This document shows positions 21,787 through 28,353 of a stretch of DNA of 30,732 nt, piece after piece. The translations under genes and the position numbers were made by a program. How positions within the stretch are numbered: position 1 is the stretch's first letter; each line of letters starts with the position of its first letter. This stretch comes from a virus. The DNA is taken from positions 1 through 30,732 of the IMG/VR virus record IMGVR_UViG_3300042482_000320. One strand, 5' to 3'. The notes beneath the pieces were generated by a model. It had not been told where the DNA came from and ran no database searches. It saw only the letters and a list, made by a program, of their open reading frames with translations.

Positions 21787-22476
21787 TTAATTTTTATAAC
21801 AAAAAATGTTTGTACATGCTCTAGCTATATTTCTCGGTAAGCTTTCATCCGGTAGTTTTAAGATACTGCCATCTTCAATAATCCTTTTGTACATATTTTT
21901 TTGTCTGGTTAGTAGTATTCGTAATCTATTTATATTTCGGTCAATATCCAAACTCCATTCGTAAACCAGTTTATCAAAAATTTTATTTGAATTTTCTAGG
22001 ATAAGCATTTCGGCCCCTTCTATATCCATTTTGCAACAATCGAAGTTTTTAGCTTCTTCATCAAAATTTATACAAGGAACCTTAATACCTTTGTTATTCC
22101 ATTTCTTTACTATTGAGTTTCGCCAAACTGCATTATTATTACCGATGAATAAAACGGCTTCTTTTCTGTCGTTATGAACTAATGCCACTTGTTTTATTTC
22201 GGCTTTGAAATTATTTAGTTCTAAATTTTTTTTAATCATCTGGCAGTTGTTTGGGTCCGGTTCGTAAATTGTTACCTTCCCACCGAGTGCGCAAACTAAT
22301 AAAGCAAACGCACCCACATTTCCACCGCAATCCATCCAATTGTCATTTGGGTCAATTGTCATTCCTTTTCGTAAATAAACCTTATTCCCTAAAACTTCTT
22401 CAAAGGTTTTTAAATCGCTATAACCTTCTCGATAATAAAATTTGATGCCGTTTATTTTACCTTCTGAAATCTTCAT
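21787..22476 (-). CDS. FkbM-like SAM-dependent methyltransferase
   Basis: A 229-aa class I methyltransferase. Motif I is DCGGNVGAF (49-57), the acidic ribose-binding residue lies in YEPDP (71-75), and KMDIEGAE (149-156) is the FkbM family hallmark. FkbM enzymes are mostly O-methyltransferases acting on sugars or hydroxyls. Flanked by a ParB-like protein (ATGA overlap) and a TET/JBP-like dioxygenase, the economical hypothesis is methylation of the hydroxyl made by the dioxygenase on a DNA base. It lacks the NPPY or PC-motif of known DNA base methyltransferases, which fits an O-methyl rather than an N- or C5-methyl product. No direct evidence shows the substrate. Confidence 0.75.
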   Translation of the reverse strand: MKISEGKINGIKFYYREGYSDLKTFEEVLGNKVYLRKGMTIDPNDNWMDCGGNVGAFALLVCALGGKVTIYEPDPNNCQMIKKNLELNNFKAEIKQVALVHNDRKEAVLFIGNNNAVWRNSIVKKWNNKGIKVPCINFDEEAKNFDCCKMDIEGAEMLILENSNKIFDKLVYEWSLDIDRNINRLRILLTRQKNMYKRIIEDGSILKLPDESLPRNIARACTNIFCYKN

Positions 22477-23045
22477 AGTTTTTCCTTTTCTGATTTTAGG
22501 AATTCAATTATCATTCCACCAATGTACGCATCCCTTTCACGCCAGAATTTAACCAGTTCAGAAGCTTCTTGATAGTGTTCTGCTTCAAATTCGATTTGTA
22601 TCGCTTTCTTTACACCATTGGTCATATCTTCTAATTGGTCTGAAACATCATCATCGTTCAAGATATCGTAATCGATGTCCGGTTGTGTTTGCCAGACATC
22701 CAAACCCCAGTCAGTAATTTCAGCTTCATCCCATTCGTTTGCCAAAATATTCCAATCCCAATCACCACCGGAAATATTATCTTTTATCAAAAATTCCCTT
22801 TGCTTTTCTTCTGTCAAATCTGCTATTATAATCGGTATTTCTTTTAATCCAGCTTCAACACTAGCTTTATAACGCATATTCCCACCTAGTATTATCATAT
22901 CTTTATTCACGACAATGGGCCGGATTTCTAACATTTCTGGAAAGTCTTTTATTGACCTTACTAACTTTTTAAATTTGTCATCCTTGATTAACCTTGGATT
23001 ATTCGGATTTAGTTTTACGCTGGATATTTTTACTATTTTATTCAT
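22473..23045 (-). CDS. ParB-like (ParB/Srx fold) protein
   Basis: The 190-aa protein begins with a ParB N-terminal domain: KISSVKLNPNNPRLIKDDKF, IRPIVVNKDMIILGGNMRYKA (GGNMRYKA about 54-61 in place of the GxRR box), IPIIIADLTEEKQREFLIKDN and GDWDWNILANEWD. It lacks the ParB HTH and centromere-binding parts and there is no ParA, so it is not a partition protein. Such solo ParB domains often occur beside DNA methylases in phages and act as CTPase or nuclease-like modules. It is coupled by ATGA to the DnaA-like gene above and the FkbM gene below. A targeting or quality-control role in the modification cassette is inferred. Confidence 0.75.
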   Translation of the reverse strand: MNKIVKISSVKLNPNNPRLIKDDKFKKLVRSIKDFPEMLEIRPIVVNKDMIILGGNMRYKASVEAGLKEIPIIIADLTEEKQREFLIKDNISGGDWDWNILANEWDEAEITDWGLDVWQTQPDIDYDILNDDDVSDQLEDMTNGVKKAIQIEFEAEHYQEASELVKFWRERDAYIGGMIIEFLKSEKEKL

Positions 23046-23413
23046 AAGTTACTGTTTACGCATTGTTCTATTATTTTTATTTGATTATCGTCTAGTTGAT
23101 TAATCGCTTTAATCAAAGCAAACCTTGGCGAAATTAGGCCTAATATATTGTCTCTAATATAAGATAAATGTGGCTTTCGTGAAATTACTTCGTCATACAT
23201 CCTTTGCGAATGCAAAACAGTCGCATGGTCGTAACTTCTGCCATTTTCAATTATCGTGTCTCGGACTTCGAACAAAGTCATTTTGAAATCGTTTCTCAAA
23301 ATATAACAGTATAAGCTTCGTGCGTCAACTACTTCTTGGGTTCTTCTTTTGTCGTATACGTTTATTCTTGTGGCTTTCTTTATTTCTAACGCTACAAATT
23401 CGGGTTTTGTCAT
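23042..23413 (-). CDS. stand-alone DnaA domain-IV DNA-binding protein
   Basis: The 123-aa protein is essentially only the C-terminal DNA-binding domain of DnaA: VVDARSLYCYILRNDFKMTLFEVRDTI followed by GRSYDHATVLHSQRMYDEV, where DHATVLH is the DnaA box-recognition signature (DHTTVLHA in bacteria). There is no AAA+ ATPase domain. It could bind DnaA boxes at the phage origin, or mask host boxes. It sits between the FEN-type exonuclease and the ParB-like gene with ATGA overlaps on both sides. Two perfect 9-base DnaA boxes occur in the genome (726-734 and 12186-12194). Confidence 0.8.
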   Translation of the reverse strand: MTKPEFVALEIKKATRINVYDKRRTQEVVDARSLYCYILRNDFKMTLFEVRDTIIENGRSYDHATVLHSQRMYDEVISRKPHLSYIRDNILGLISPRFALIKAINQLDDNQIKIIEQCVNSNL

Positions 23414-24120
23414 TCTGTTCTTAATTTTAAAAGGTTAAAGCACTCCAAAAACTTTTCTCGTGCTTTATTTCGATAGATTTTTTTATATAGACTAAAAGTT
23501 GCCTTTATATAGGAATAGTCGCTTAAACAGTCCTTAAATGCTTTTTTACAATAAGCTTCGCCATAACCTTTACAATAATTTACATTGTCAGCACTATCAC
23601 CGGCAACCATCTGGACCCAAAAATTTCTTTTAGCATCGGCTTCCGATATATCGTAAAAGCATTGTTTTTTATAGTGATAATCGTAAATTAGGCAAGGAAA
23701 TTGTTTGTAGTCTTTGTCTATACTTACAATCATAACTTGGTCTCGGCCAAATTCAGTTGATAATTGTTTCCAGTAAGTTGCTACGACATCGTCTGTTTCA
23801 ACCCCTTCACCTTGAATTGCATTGTAGCTTTCATATACATAATTTTGCAGTTCTTTTAAAATTGGTGGTCTGTCGCTTTCTTTTCTATTCGCTTTATATG
23901 TTTTGGATATTTGCTTCCTAAAATTCCCTTTTGCACCGGCAAAGGTTATTACTTTGTCTAGTTCGTGAGTTTCTTCGATTTTATTTATGATGGACATAAA
24001 TACATCGTCAAACTTTAATTTTGCATCATCAATAGTATGATACATTTCGTCATCCGGATTAATTCTTTTTTTGTAACAACTACTCCAGATTAAGCTATCG
24101 GCATCAACTAAAACTATCAT
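23410..24120 (-). CDS. 5'-3' exonuclease, FEN/T5 family
   Basis: A 236-aa PIN/FEN-fold nuclease. Acidic metal ligands are visible in VLVDADSL (Asp6, Asp8), the arch region carries RKQISKTYKANRKESDRP, EGVETDDVVATYW supplies the Glu/Asp cluster, IVSIDKDYKQF the next pair, and VAGDSADNVNYCKGYG matches the helix-three-turn-helix GDSxDN motif. Family members remove RNA primers and resect 5' ends. Here it probably acts in replication together with the ERF annealase and helicase. Coupled by ATGA to its neighbours on both sides. A full set of expected metal-binding residues suggests an active enzyme. Confidence 0.85.
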   Translation of the reverse strand: MIVLVDADSLIWSSCYKKRINPDDEMYHTIDDAKLKFDDVFMSIINKIEETHELDKVITFAGAKGNFRKQISKTYKANRKESDRPPILKELQNYVYESYNAIQGEGVETDDVVATYWKQLSTEFGRDQVMIVSIDKDYKQFPCLIYDYHYKKQCFYDISEADAKRNFWVQMVAGDSADNVNYCKGYGEAYCKKAFKDCLSDYSYIKATFSLYKKIYRNKAREKFLECFNLLKLRTE

Positions 24121-24338
24121 ACCGTAACCAGTCTAGTTATTTCTTCAATCTGTTCTTTTACTCGTTTATCGGTTTCGGCTCTAGCTTCGTAAACCAATCG
24201 AATAATATGTGGCAAGTCCGTGAATAGTGTTTCACAATTCCAAACTAGGGAACCGAATTCACCATCAAGGTATAATTCACCATTTGACTGGCTCAAACAT
24301 TCAGTTTCATTAATGTACATTTGTTTTCTGTTTTTCAT
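24117..24338 (-). CDS. hypothetical first gene of the middle operon (73 aa)
   Basis: Begins MKNRKQMYINETECLSQSNG. The centre (GELYLDGEFGSLVWNCETLF) is strand-rich and the C-terminus (LPHIIRLVYEARAETDKRVKEQIEEITRL) is a charged helix. No family is recognised. It is the first gene below the canonical Bacteroidota promoter at 24367-24396, has the TCACTAAAAAC leader motif 7 nt before its ATG, and overlaps the exonuclease gene by ATGA. Confidence 0.7.
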   Translation of the reverse strand: MKNRKQMYINETECLSQSNGELYLDGEFGSLVWNCETLFTDLPHIIRLVYEARAETDKRVKEQIEEITRLVTV

Positions 24339-24345
24339 TTTAAAA

Positions 24346-24356
24346 GTTTTTAGTGA
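24346..24356 (-). promoter_or_regulatory. leader motif TCACTAAAAAC
   Basis: It lies between the promoter at 24367-24396 and the ATG at 24338, with a 7-nt gap to the ATG, identical to the spacing at 884-894. Its position inside the expected transcript favours a role in translation initiation. Confidence 0.5.
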
Positions 24357-24366
24357 TTAATTATTA

Positions 24367-24396
24367 CAAAGGTATTCTTTTTTTCTTATCTACAAA
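24367..24396 (-). promoter_or_regulatory. canonical Bacteroidota promoter for the middle operon
   Basis: On the minus strand TTTG (24393-24396) is followed after 18 nt by TACCTTTG (24367-24374), an exact match to the -33/-7 consensus TTTG and TAnnTTTG of the host primary sigma factor. It would drive the unit from the 73-aa gene to terL, ending at the terminator at 19475-19501. This is also the best sequence evidence for the host phylum. Confidence 0.8.
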
Positions 24397-24399
24397 TTT

Positions 24400-24813
24400 T
24401 TAGTATTTATTAATTATACTGGCTTGGCTTTCTGAAAGCATATAACAAGACTTATCGACTAATTTTGAAACGTCAATTTTTTCTATTTGTTTACAGTTTA
24501 TCAAAACCGGTTCCGGTAGGTCCAAGTTATCAAGGAAATATAAATAGTTACCTCGACAATCAAAAACGTAATAAAATCGCATACAATTTTCTGCCATTAG
24601 CTTATCATATTTGAATTTCTCTAATATTTTTGATGGATAATATTTATGTCGTAATTTAAACTCCATCACGCAATCAAATCCTTTCGGTGTTTTCCCTTTA
24701 GCATCGTAGTGTTCAAATTCACCACCGGTCCAAGTTAAATCCCAGCCATCCAAATTTAACAAAAGGATTATCCCTTGTTCCCATTTGTGATGGGAATTTT
24801 CTGTGATAATCAT
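24400..24813 (-). CDS. putative PD-(D/E)XK nuclease-like protein
   Basis: A 137-aa protein. HHKWEQGIILLLNLDGWDLTW is followed by EHYDAKGKTPKGFDCVMEFKLRHKYYPSKILEKFKYDKL, in which Asp (GFDCV) and E-F-K (MEFKLR) fit the D...ExK catalytic core, and a following Lys/Tyr helix matches the fold. A third segment MRFYYVFDCRGNYLYFLD supplies a strand. This could be a Holliday-junction-resolvase or recombination-type endonuclease. The call rests on a short motif, so it is tentative. It ends the early block, 4 nt upstream of the middle promoter, and overlaps the gene above by ATGA. Confidence 0.5.
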   Translation of the reverse strand: MIITENSHHKWEQGIILLLNLDGWDLTWTGGEFEHYDAKGKTPKGFDCVMEFKLRHKYYPSKILEKFKYDKLMAENCMRFYYVFDCRGNYLYFLDNLDLPEPVLINCKQIEKIDVSKLVDKSCYMLSESQASIINKY

Positions 24814-25025
24814 AAGTTAGAATATATTTCGTTCAAATCGTCAATGTAAGCTTGGATGTATTCAGAACAACATGTTCCTACGTAAACGATGTCGTGTTCA
24901 AATACCCTAGAATGTATTTCGCAAATAGTTCTGTATTCATCGTTTTTAATGCTTCGCCTTCTTACTTCTCTAAATTTGCCCCACCAAAGGAAATCATCGG
25001 TTGACATTTTGAATTCTTTTTTCAT
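24810..25025 (-). CDS. hypothetical protein (71 aa)
   Basis: Starts MKKEFKMSTDDFLWWGKFRE; a second start, M7, is possible because the gene above runs to 24994. It is rich in Arg and Glu, then strand-rich (EYRTICEIHSRVFEHDIVYVG) with a CC pair (TCCSEY) and an acidic C-terminal helix. No family is recognised. Coupled by ATGA to the nuclease-like gene below. Confidence 0.65.
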   Translation of the reverse strand: MKKEFKMSTDDFLWWGKFREVRRRSIKNDEYRTICEIHSRVFEHDIVYVGTCCSEYIQAYIDDLNEIYSNL

Positions 25026-25173
25026 CTTCTATTTGTTTTAACTTTTCATAAATCATAGTTTCGATTTCTTCATATTGTTTTGCCGTAATGTCATTTGGAC
25101 TGAATACTTTGAAATTTATATTATAGTATTCGGTTCCGTTTTCTTTTGATATTATTCGTTCTGATATTATCAT
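24994..25173 (-). CDS. hypothetical small protein (59 aa)
   Basis: The ORF reads MIISERIISKENGTEYYNIN, then FKVFSPNDITAKQYEEIETM and a charged helix. Its start overlaps the stop of the 60-aa gene above by ATGA, and its end overlaps the next gene, so it is a member of the chain of tiny coupled genes. The strand-then-helix layout with Asn and Glu richness is typical of early phage proteins; function is unknown. Confidence 0.65.
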   Translation of the reverse strand: MIISERIISKENGTEYYNINFKVFSPNDITAKQYEEIETMIYEKLKQIEDEKRIQNVNR

Positions 25174-25352
25174 ATTCGATTTATTAAAAATTTATTGATA
25201 CAGTCCAGTTCAGATTGATTATAATCGTTGAATTTACTGGCTAAAAATTCATCGTATAGTTCTGTTGCAGTTTCCCAAACTTTGTCTAGGTCTCTGTCGT
25301 TACCTTCTAGCAATTGACTTGCTATGCAGAAAATTGAATAAGATTTGTCCAT
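25170..25352 (-). CDS. hypothetical small helical protein (60 aa)
   Basis: Begins MDKSYSIFCIASQLLEGNDR and is predicted to be nearly all helix (DKVWETATELYDEFLASKFNDYNQSELDCINKFL). It contains two cysteines but no known motif. It overlaps the gene below by ATGA and follows the 48-aa CGCD-motif gene by 5 nt. Confidence 0.65.
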   Translation of the reverse strand: MDKSYSIFCIASQLLEGNDRDLDKVWETATELYDEFLASKFNDYNQSELDCINKFLINRI

Positions 25353-25357
25353 AGTCG

Positions 25358-25504
25358 TTATTTTCTTTTAATTTCAAAGTTTAACTTTTTTTGTCTGGCA
25401 TCGCATCCACAATTTGGATAAAACTTTTTTACTATCGCTTTTATACCGGTTACCCTAAATATAAACTCTAGTACATCGCCTAATCTAATTTTATACGTTT
25501 TCAT
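25358..25504 (-). CDS. small basic protein with CGCD motif (48 aa)
   Basis: The protein MKTYKIRLGDVLEFIFRVTG, then IKAIVKKFYPNCGCDARQKKLNF, ends in basic residues. The NCGCDARQKKLN motif recurs, from memory, in small phage proteins of Bacteroidota and may bind a metal or nucleic acid. Its start overlaps the stop of the 38-aa membrane protein by ATGA. No function known. Confidence 0.65.
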   Translation of the reverse strand: MKTYKIRLGDVLEFIFRVTGIKAIVKKFYPNCGCDARQKKLNFEIKRK

Positions 25505-25617
25505 ATCAAAAATTCTTTTACTATTATTAGAAAAGTAATAATTATTACAAAAAATATTATTAGTTCTTTTACTGTCTTTTTTATAAACTCCAGTTCTTTT
25601 TTGTCTTGTGGTGTCAT
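25501..25617 (-). CDS. 38-aa single-span membrane protein
   Basis: MTPQDKKELEFIKKTVKELI is a charged N-terminal helix followed by one hydrophobic segment of about 17 residues (IIFFVIIITFLIIVKEF). It would be anchored with a basic-acidic N-terminus in the cytoplasm. It ends in an ATGA overlap with the CGCD gene and starts 1 nt before the stop of the 89-aa membrane gene is passed. Its place in the coupled chain makes it a likely gene despite its length. Confidence 0.6.
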   Translation of the reverse strand: MTPQDKKELEFIKKTVKELIIFFVIIITFLIIVKEFLI

Positions 25618-25618
25618 A

Positions 25619-25888
25619 TTATATAAAAAATGGTCTAATTGTTATTACTCCAACTGCAAAACCTAAACTAAATGCAGTTGCTATTATTGTTCTTTCTTTA
25701 AAAGTTTTTGCGTCTATTGTGTAGTGATTTAGTGGCAAACAAAGGAATGGATTTATACCAACCATAAAAACCATTCCGGCCCAGTTTTTGTCAACTAGAT
25801 ATTTAAATCCAGCTATACTATTGGCTTCCAAAACTATGGCAGACACAAAAACGATTAGTAATTTCCACCAAGTTATAGTTTGCGTCAT
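25619..25888 (-). CDS. small multi-span membrane protein (89 aa)
   Basis: Three hydrophobic stretches are visible: WWKLLIVFVSAIVLEA (about 7-22), WAGMVFMVGINPFLCLPL (about 36-53) and IIATAFSLGFAVGVITI (about 68-84). The first and third are confident membrane helices. It is not beside the lysin, so it is not an obvious holin; an early membrane-altering or superinfection-exclusion role is possible but not shown. Overlaps the gene above by ATGA. Confidence 0.65.
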   Translation of the reverse strand: MTQTITWWKLLIVFVSAIVLEANSIAGFKYLVDKNWAGMVFMVGINPFLCLPLNHYTIDAKTFKERTIIATAFSLGFAVGVITIRPFFI

Positions 25889-26097
25889 AGCTTTTCTATT
25901 TCTTGTTTAACTTCTTTCCAATAATCATAAATCATAGGTTTAATTCCAGATGAAGCATAATAATGGCTTTGTATTATTTCATCAACTGCTATTAATGCAC
26001 ATTGTTTGGCTGATTGAATTGGTTTAATATCTTTTTCTGCTCTACTATGTTTAATAAATTTAACAACTAACTCGTTTGCTTTTTCTTTTGGTGTCAT
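25885..26097 (-). CDS. small helical protein, paralogue of 26264-26455 (70 aa)
   Basis: MTPKEKANELVVKFIKHSRA is followed by SAKQCALIAVDEIIQSHYYA and ends YWKEVKQEIEKL. The order K-E-K-A-x-E-L, an I/V-D-E-I-I helix, and a final YW.EV..EI.K repeats in the 63-aa protein two genes upstream. It seems a common small-protein family in these phages, with unknown function. The start overlaps the stop of the DpnD-like gene (TAATG). Confidence 0.65.
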   Translation of the reverse strand: MTPKEKANELVVKFIKHSRAEKDIKPIQSAKQCALIAVDEIIQSHYYASSGIKPMIYDYWKEVKQEIEKL

Positions 26098-26267
26098 TAG
26101 GTTACATTTTTAAATTCAACACTATCTAAATTTGCGTAATCTAGTAATATTACATCGTCTTTGTAATACATCCTTCTTACAATTTTTTCGGCATAATCTT
26201 CATCACTCGCAGTTACAGTTATAACTTTGGTAAAAGTTTCTTTAATTTCTATTTTATATTCCTTCAT
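26097..26267 (-). CDS. DpnD/PcfM-like small protein (56 aa)
   Basis: The sequence MKEYKIEIKETFTKVITVTA followed by SDEDYAEKIVRRMYYKDDVI and ending in VEF resembles the DpnD/PcfM family of small phage and plasmid proteins: two strands, a helix, and a third strand. The family's function is unknown. The start overlaps the stop of the gene above by ATGA, and the stop overlaps the next start as TAATG. Confidence 0.7.
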   Translation of the reverse strand: MKEYKIEIKETFTKVITVTASDEDYAEKIVRRMYYKDDVILLDYANLDSVEFKNVT

Positions 26268-26455
26268 AAGTTTTTAATTTTTTTAATTTCTAGTGATACT
26301 TCATTCCAGTAATTACATCTGGCAGTTTCATTCAATTTTCTGCTTTGGACAATAATTCCATTTACTACTTCTTTTATATATTCAAAGGAATATTTGCTTA
26401 AAAGTAACTCGGCTCGTTCTTTTGCAGACATTTGGTCATATAAGTCATATTTCAT
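26264..26455 (-). CDS. small helical protein, paralogue of 25885-26097 (63 aa)
   Basis: MKYDLYDQMSAKERAELLLS leads into KYSFEYIKEVVNGIIVQSRK and a final NYWNEVSLEIKKI. Shares the AKE+A+EL start and YW.EV..EI.K end with the 70-aa protein, so the two appear to be diverged duplicates separated by the DpnD-like gene. It overlaps the sigma-like gene by 11 nt. Function unknown. Confidence 0.65.
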   Translation of the reverse strand: MKYDLYDQMSAKERAELLLSKYSFEYIKEVVNGIIVQSRKLNETARCNYWNEVSLEIKKIKNL

Positions 26456-26981
26456 TTTCGATTTGTTGTTTTATTATTTGAATGGTGTTTCGTAAACTCC
26501 AATATGAAATTCCTACTTCTTTACTTAAATCCATTATTGATTTATTTTCTATAAAAATTTTATCGTAAATAAACTTGATATATGATAAATTTGCTTTCGT
26601 TCTTGTGTAAGTTTTAATATTATCAATTTCGGTGTTTATATTTTCTTCCCAAGATTTCACTTTGTATAACTGGATATTGAATTCAGTTTCGGAATAATCT
26701 TCCACCGGTAAATCAATTTCTTCAATACTGACTATGATGTTTCTTGATTTTTTACGATTATTATCGTAGAACATATTTTTCAACGTGACATAAATAAAGA
26801 AGTAGTTTATTTCATTTTCATTATACATTAGGTCGTTATCCTTCCTTTGACTGTAATCATAAATTTTTAGATACATTTCTTGAACATAGTCCTCGGCTAT
26901 TTCTGGATTGCATCCAAAGGATATAATATATTTGAGCCAAATATTGTGCTTTTCTGAAAGTATATCTAAAATTGTTTTCAT
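26445..26981 (-). CDS. phage sigma-70-family-like factor
   Basis: A 178-aa protein with the two-domain layout of small (ECF-sized) sigma factors. Region 2 is recognisable in NPEIAEDYVQEMYLKIYDYS (about 25-44), where AEDYVQE is the core-binding helix, and in NYFFIYVTLKNMFYDNNRKK (about 59-78). Region 4 with a helix-turn-helix is in KSIMDLSKEVGISYWSLRNT (about 148-167). The linker between them is acidic. The protein probably redirects host RNA polymerase to phage promoters. It is coupled by ATGA to the helicase gene. The four CAAAAT-N11-13-CGTTATA sites are its natural targets. Confidence 0.65.
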   Translation of the reverse strand: MKTILDILSEKHNIWLKYIISFGCNPEIAEDYVQEMYLKIYDYSQRKDNDLMYNENEINYFFIYVTLKNMFYDNNRKKSRNIIVSIEEIDLPVEDYSETEFNIQLYKVKSWEENINTEIDNIKTYTRTKANLSYIKFIYDKIFIENKSIMDLSKEVGISYWSLRNTIQIIKQQIENEI

Positions 26982-27889
26982 AGGAAATTTAATTGACTTT
27001 CTTTAATAATTCGTAAAATGGATTTACCTTCTATACTAAAACCAACATTGTTTTGTAAAGCTACAATTTCAATCGGTTTGTCAATACTGGTTGGTCTGCC
27101 AAAGGTTTCTGTTTCTTTGACCTTCCTAACGTGTATCATAGTCGTAGTGTATAATTGTGGATGTAATGTAAACCGATGAATTACTAAAAAATCATCGGCC
27201 CTATTCACAAATTTTCCACCACCTTCGACATCAGAAGCCATTGGTGGAACCGGATGTCCGGCATAAATATGGTCTTGTTTGTATATAATTCTCAATGCGT
27301 TTGTATTTGCGTGGGTGTTTAACCACATCGAAACCTTATTAGCTTTACAAAACATTCTCAATTCAGTACAAACTTGATAGTCATATTCATGCCCCCCTAA
27401 ATGCTTCATTAGGTCGTTATCCTTCGCCAAAGCATTATATGGGTCTAAAAGTATACCATCGTAACGAAAGTCCTTTAAAACGTCTTTAAACATCGAAATA
27501 GCACTATTGTAATTATACATAACATTGTTATCTACAAATTTAAAATGTTTATTGATAAAATCGGTGTGAGTTTTGAAGTTACTTTCAGAAATTAAATTGA
27601 TGGGTGTTTCGTCTAGGAATTCCACCAACTTACGAATTAATGAATAGCTATCATTTTCCGTACTGCATATTAGCCATTTTAAGTCATGCTTCAAGGAATA
27701 ACAAAGCATCAAATATAATACGCATGTCGTTTTCCCAACATTTGCGTGACCAAGTACAATATTGAAATTCGATGGCTTAAACCGGATGTATTCGTCAATT
27801 TCCGGTATATCCAGTTTTAAACCTTCTTTTAGCTTTCCTTTTCTTATCGACTGCAGAATTTCCAATTGTTTTTTATAGTCTATTAACAT
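26978..27889 (-). CDS. RecA/DnaB-type replicative helicase
   Basis: A 303-aa P-loop ATPase of the RecA fold: GHANVGKTT (about 47-55) as Walker A, a conserved KWLICSTEND strand with the DnaB-type glutamate (about 71-80), GILLDPYNAL (about 145-154) as Walker B and SMWLNTHANT (about 187-196) as the sensor strand. FVNRADDFLVIHR and VRKVKETETFGRP fit the arginine-finger and C-terminal region of DnaB-like helicases. There is no primase or N-terminal DnaB domain, so it relies on host DnaG or on a different loader. It follows the 147-aa gene with a 7-nt overlap. Confidence 0.75.
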   Translation of the reverse strand: MLIDYKKQLEILQSIRKGKLKEGLKLDIPEIDEYIRFKPSNFNIVLGHANVGKTTCVLYLMLCYSLKHDLKWLICSTENDSYSLIRKLVEFLDETPINLISESNFKTHTDFINKHFKFVDNNVMYNYNSAISMFKDVLKDFRYDGILLDPYNALAKDNDLMKHLGGHEYDYQVCTELRMFCKANKVSMWLNTHANTNALRIIYKQDHIYAGHPVPPMASDVEGGGKFVNRADDFLVIHRFTLHPQLYTTTMIHVRKVKETETFGRPTSIDKPIEIVALQNNVGFSIEGKSILRIIKESQLNFL

Positions 27890-28326
27890 ACTTTATTGAT
27901 GTTAATTAAACCCCACAAAATACTAATTTTTACAGTCTTTTCTTTTACAACTGGCATAGGTCTTCTAATGTTTGTTTTTATCTTATCTGTAATTACTTTC
28001 TGTTCTTCTACTGGCTTAAAAATTTCTTTATTTCTTCTAGCGTTTGTTCTGGCTCTTTGATGATTTAGTATATCATTCGCCATTTCTAAAGAAGGTCTTT
28101 TACCAATCCATTTAAAATTCCTAGGACTTATTTTTTTCATAATTTTTAATTCTAGTACGCTTACCATTAAACCCCTAGCGACCTTATGTTTTTCTGCCAA
28201 GCCGTTAAAAGATAATTCTGTACTGTCTTTTAAAGACAAATTTACATCCTTCAAAAATGCTAGATATCTGAATTTTGCATTACTTCTTACTACTACTTTG
28301 AATAATTCTGTTTGTTCGTTTTTCAT
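27883..28326 (-). CDS. putative DNA-binding replication accessory protein (147 aa)
   Basis: I start it at 28326 (MKNEQTELFKVVVRSNAKFR): the longer ORF start at 28422 would span the terminator-like hairpin at 28359-28380 and overlap the SSB-like gene. The middle (LAEKHKVARGLMVSVLELKIMKKISPRNFKWIG) looks like a winged or plain helix-turn-helix and the end is strongly basic (RRPMPVVKEKTVKI). Its place between an SSB-like protein and the helicase suggests a replication accessory or helicase loader, but there is no sequence proof. A weak TCACTAA leader motif precedes it. Confidence 0.6.
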   Translation of the reverse strand: MKNEQTELFKVVVRSNAKFRYLAFLKDVNLSLKDSTELSFNGLAEKHKVARGLMVSVLELKIMKKISPRNFKWIGKRPSLEMANDILNHQRARTNARRNKEIFKPVEEQKVITDKIKTNIRRPMPVVKEKTVKISILWGLININKVC

Positions 28327-28353
28327 TTTTTTGTTTTTTAAAATTAGTGAATT

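Noticed and set aside
22473-23045. ParB as a plasmid-type partition protein
   Set aside because: There is no ParA, no ParB helix-turn-helix domain and no centromere-like repeats. It is a solo ParB-fold domain beside modification enzymes.
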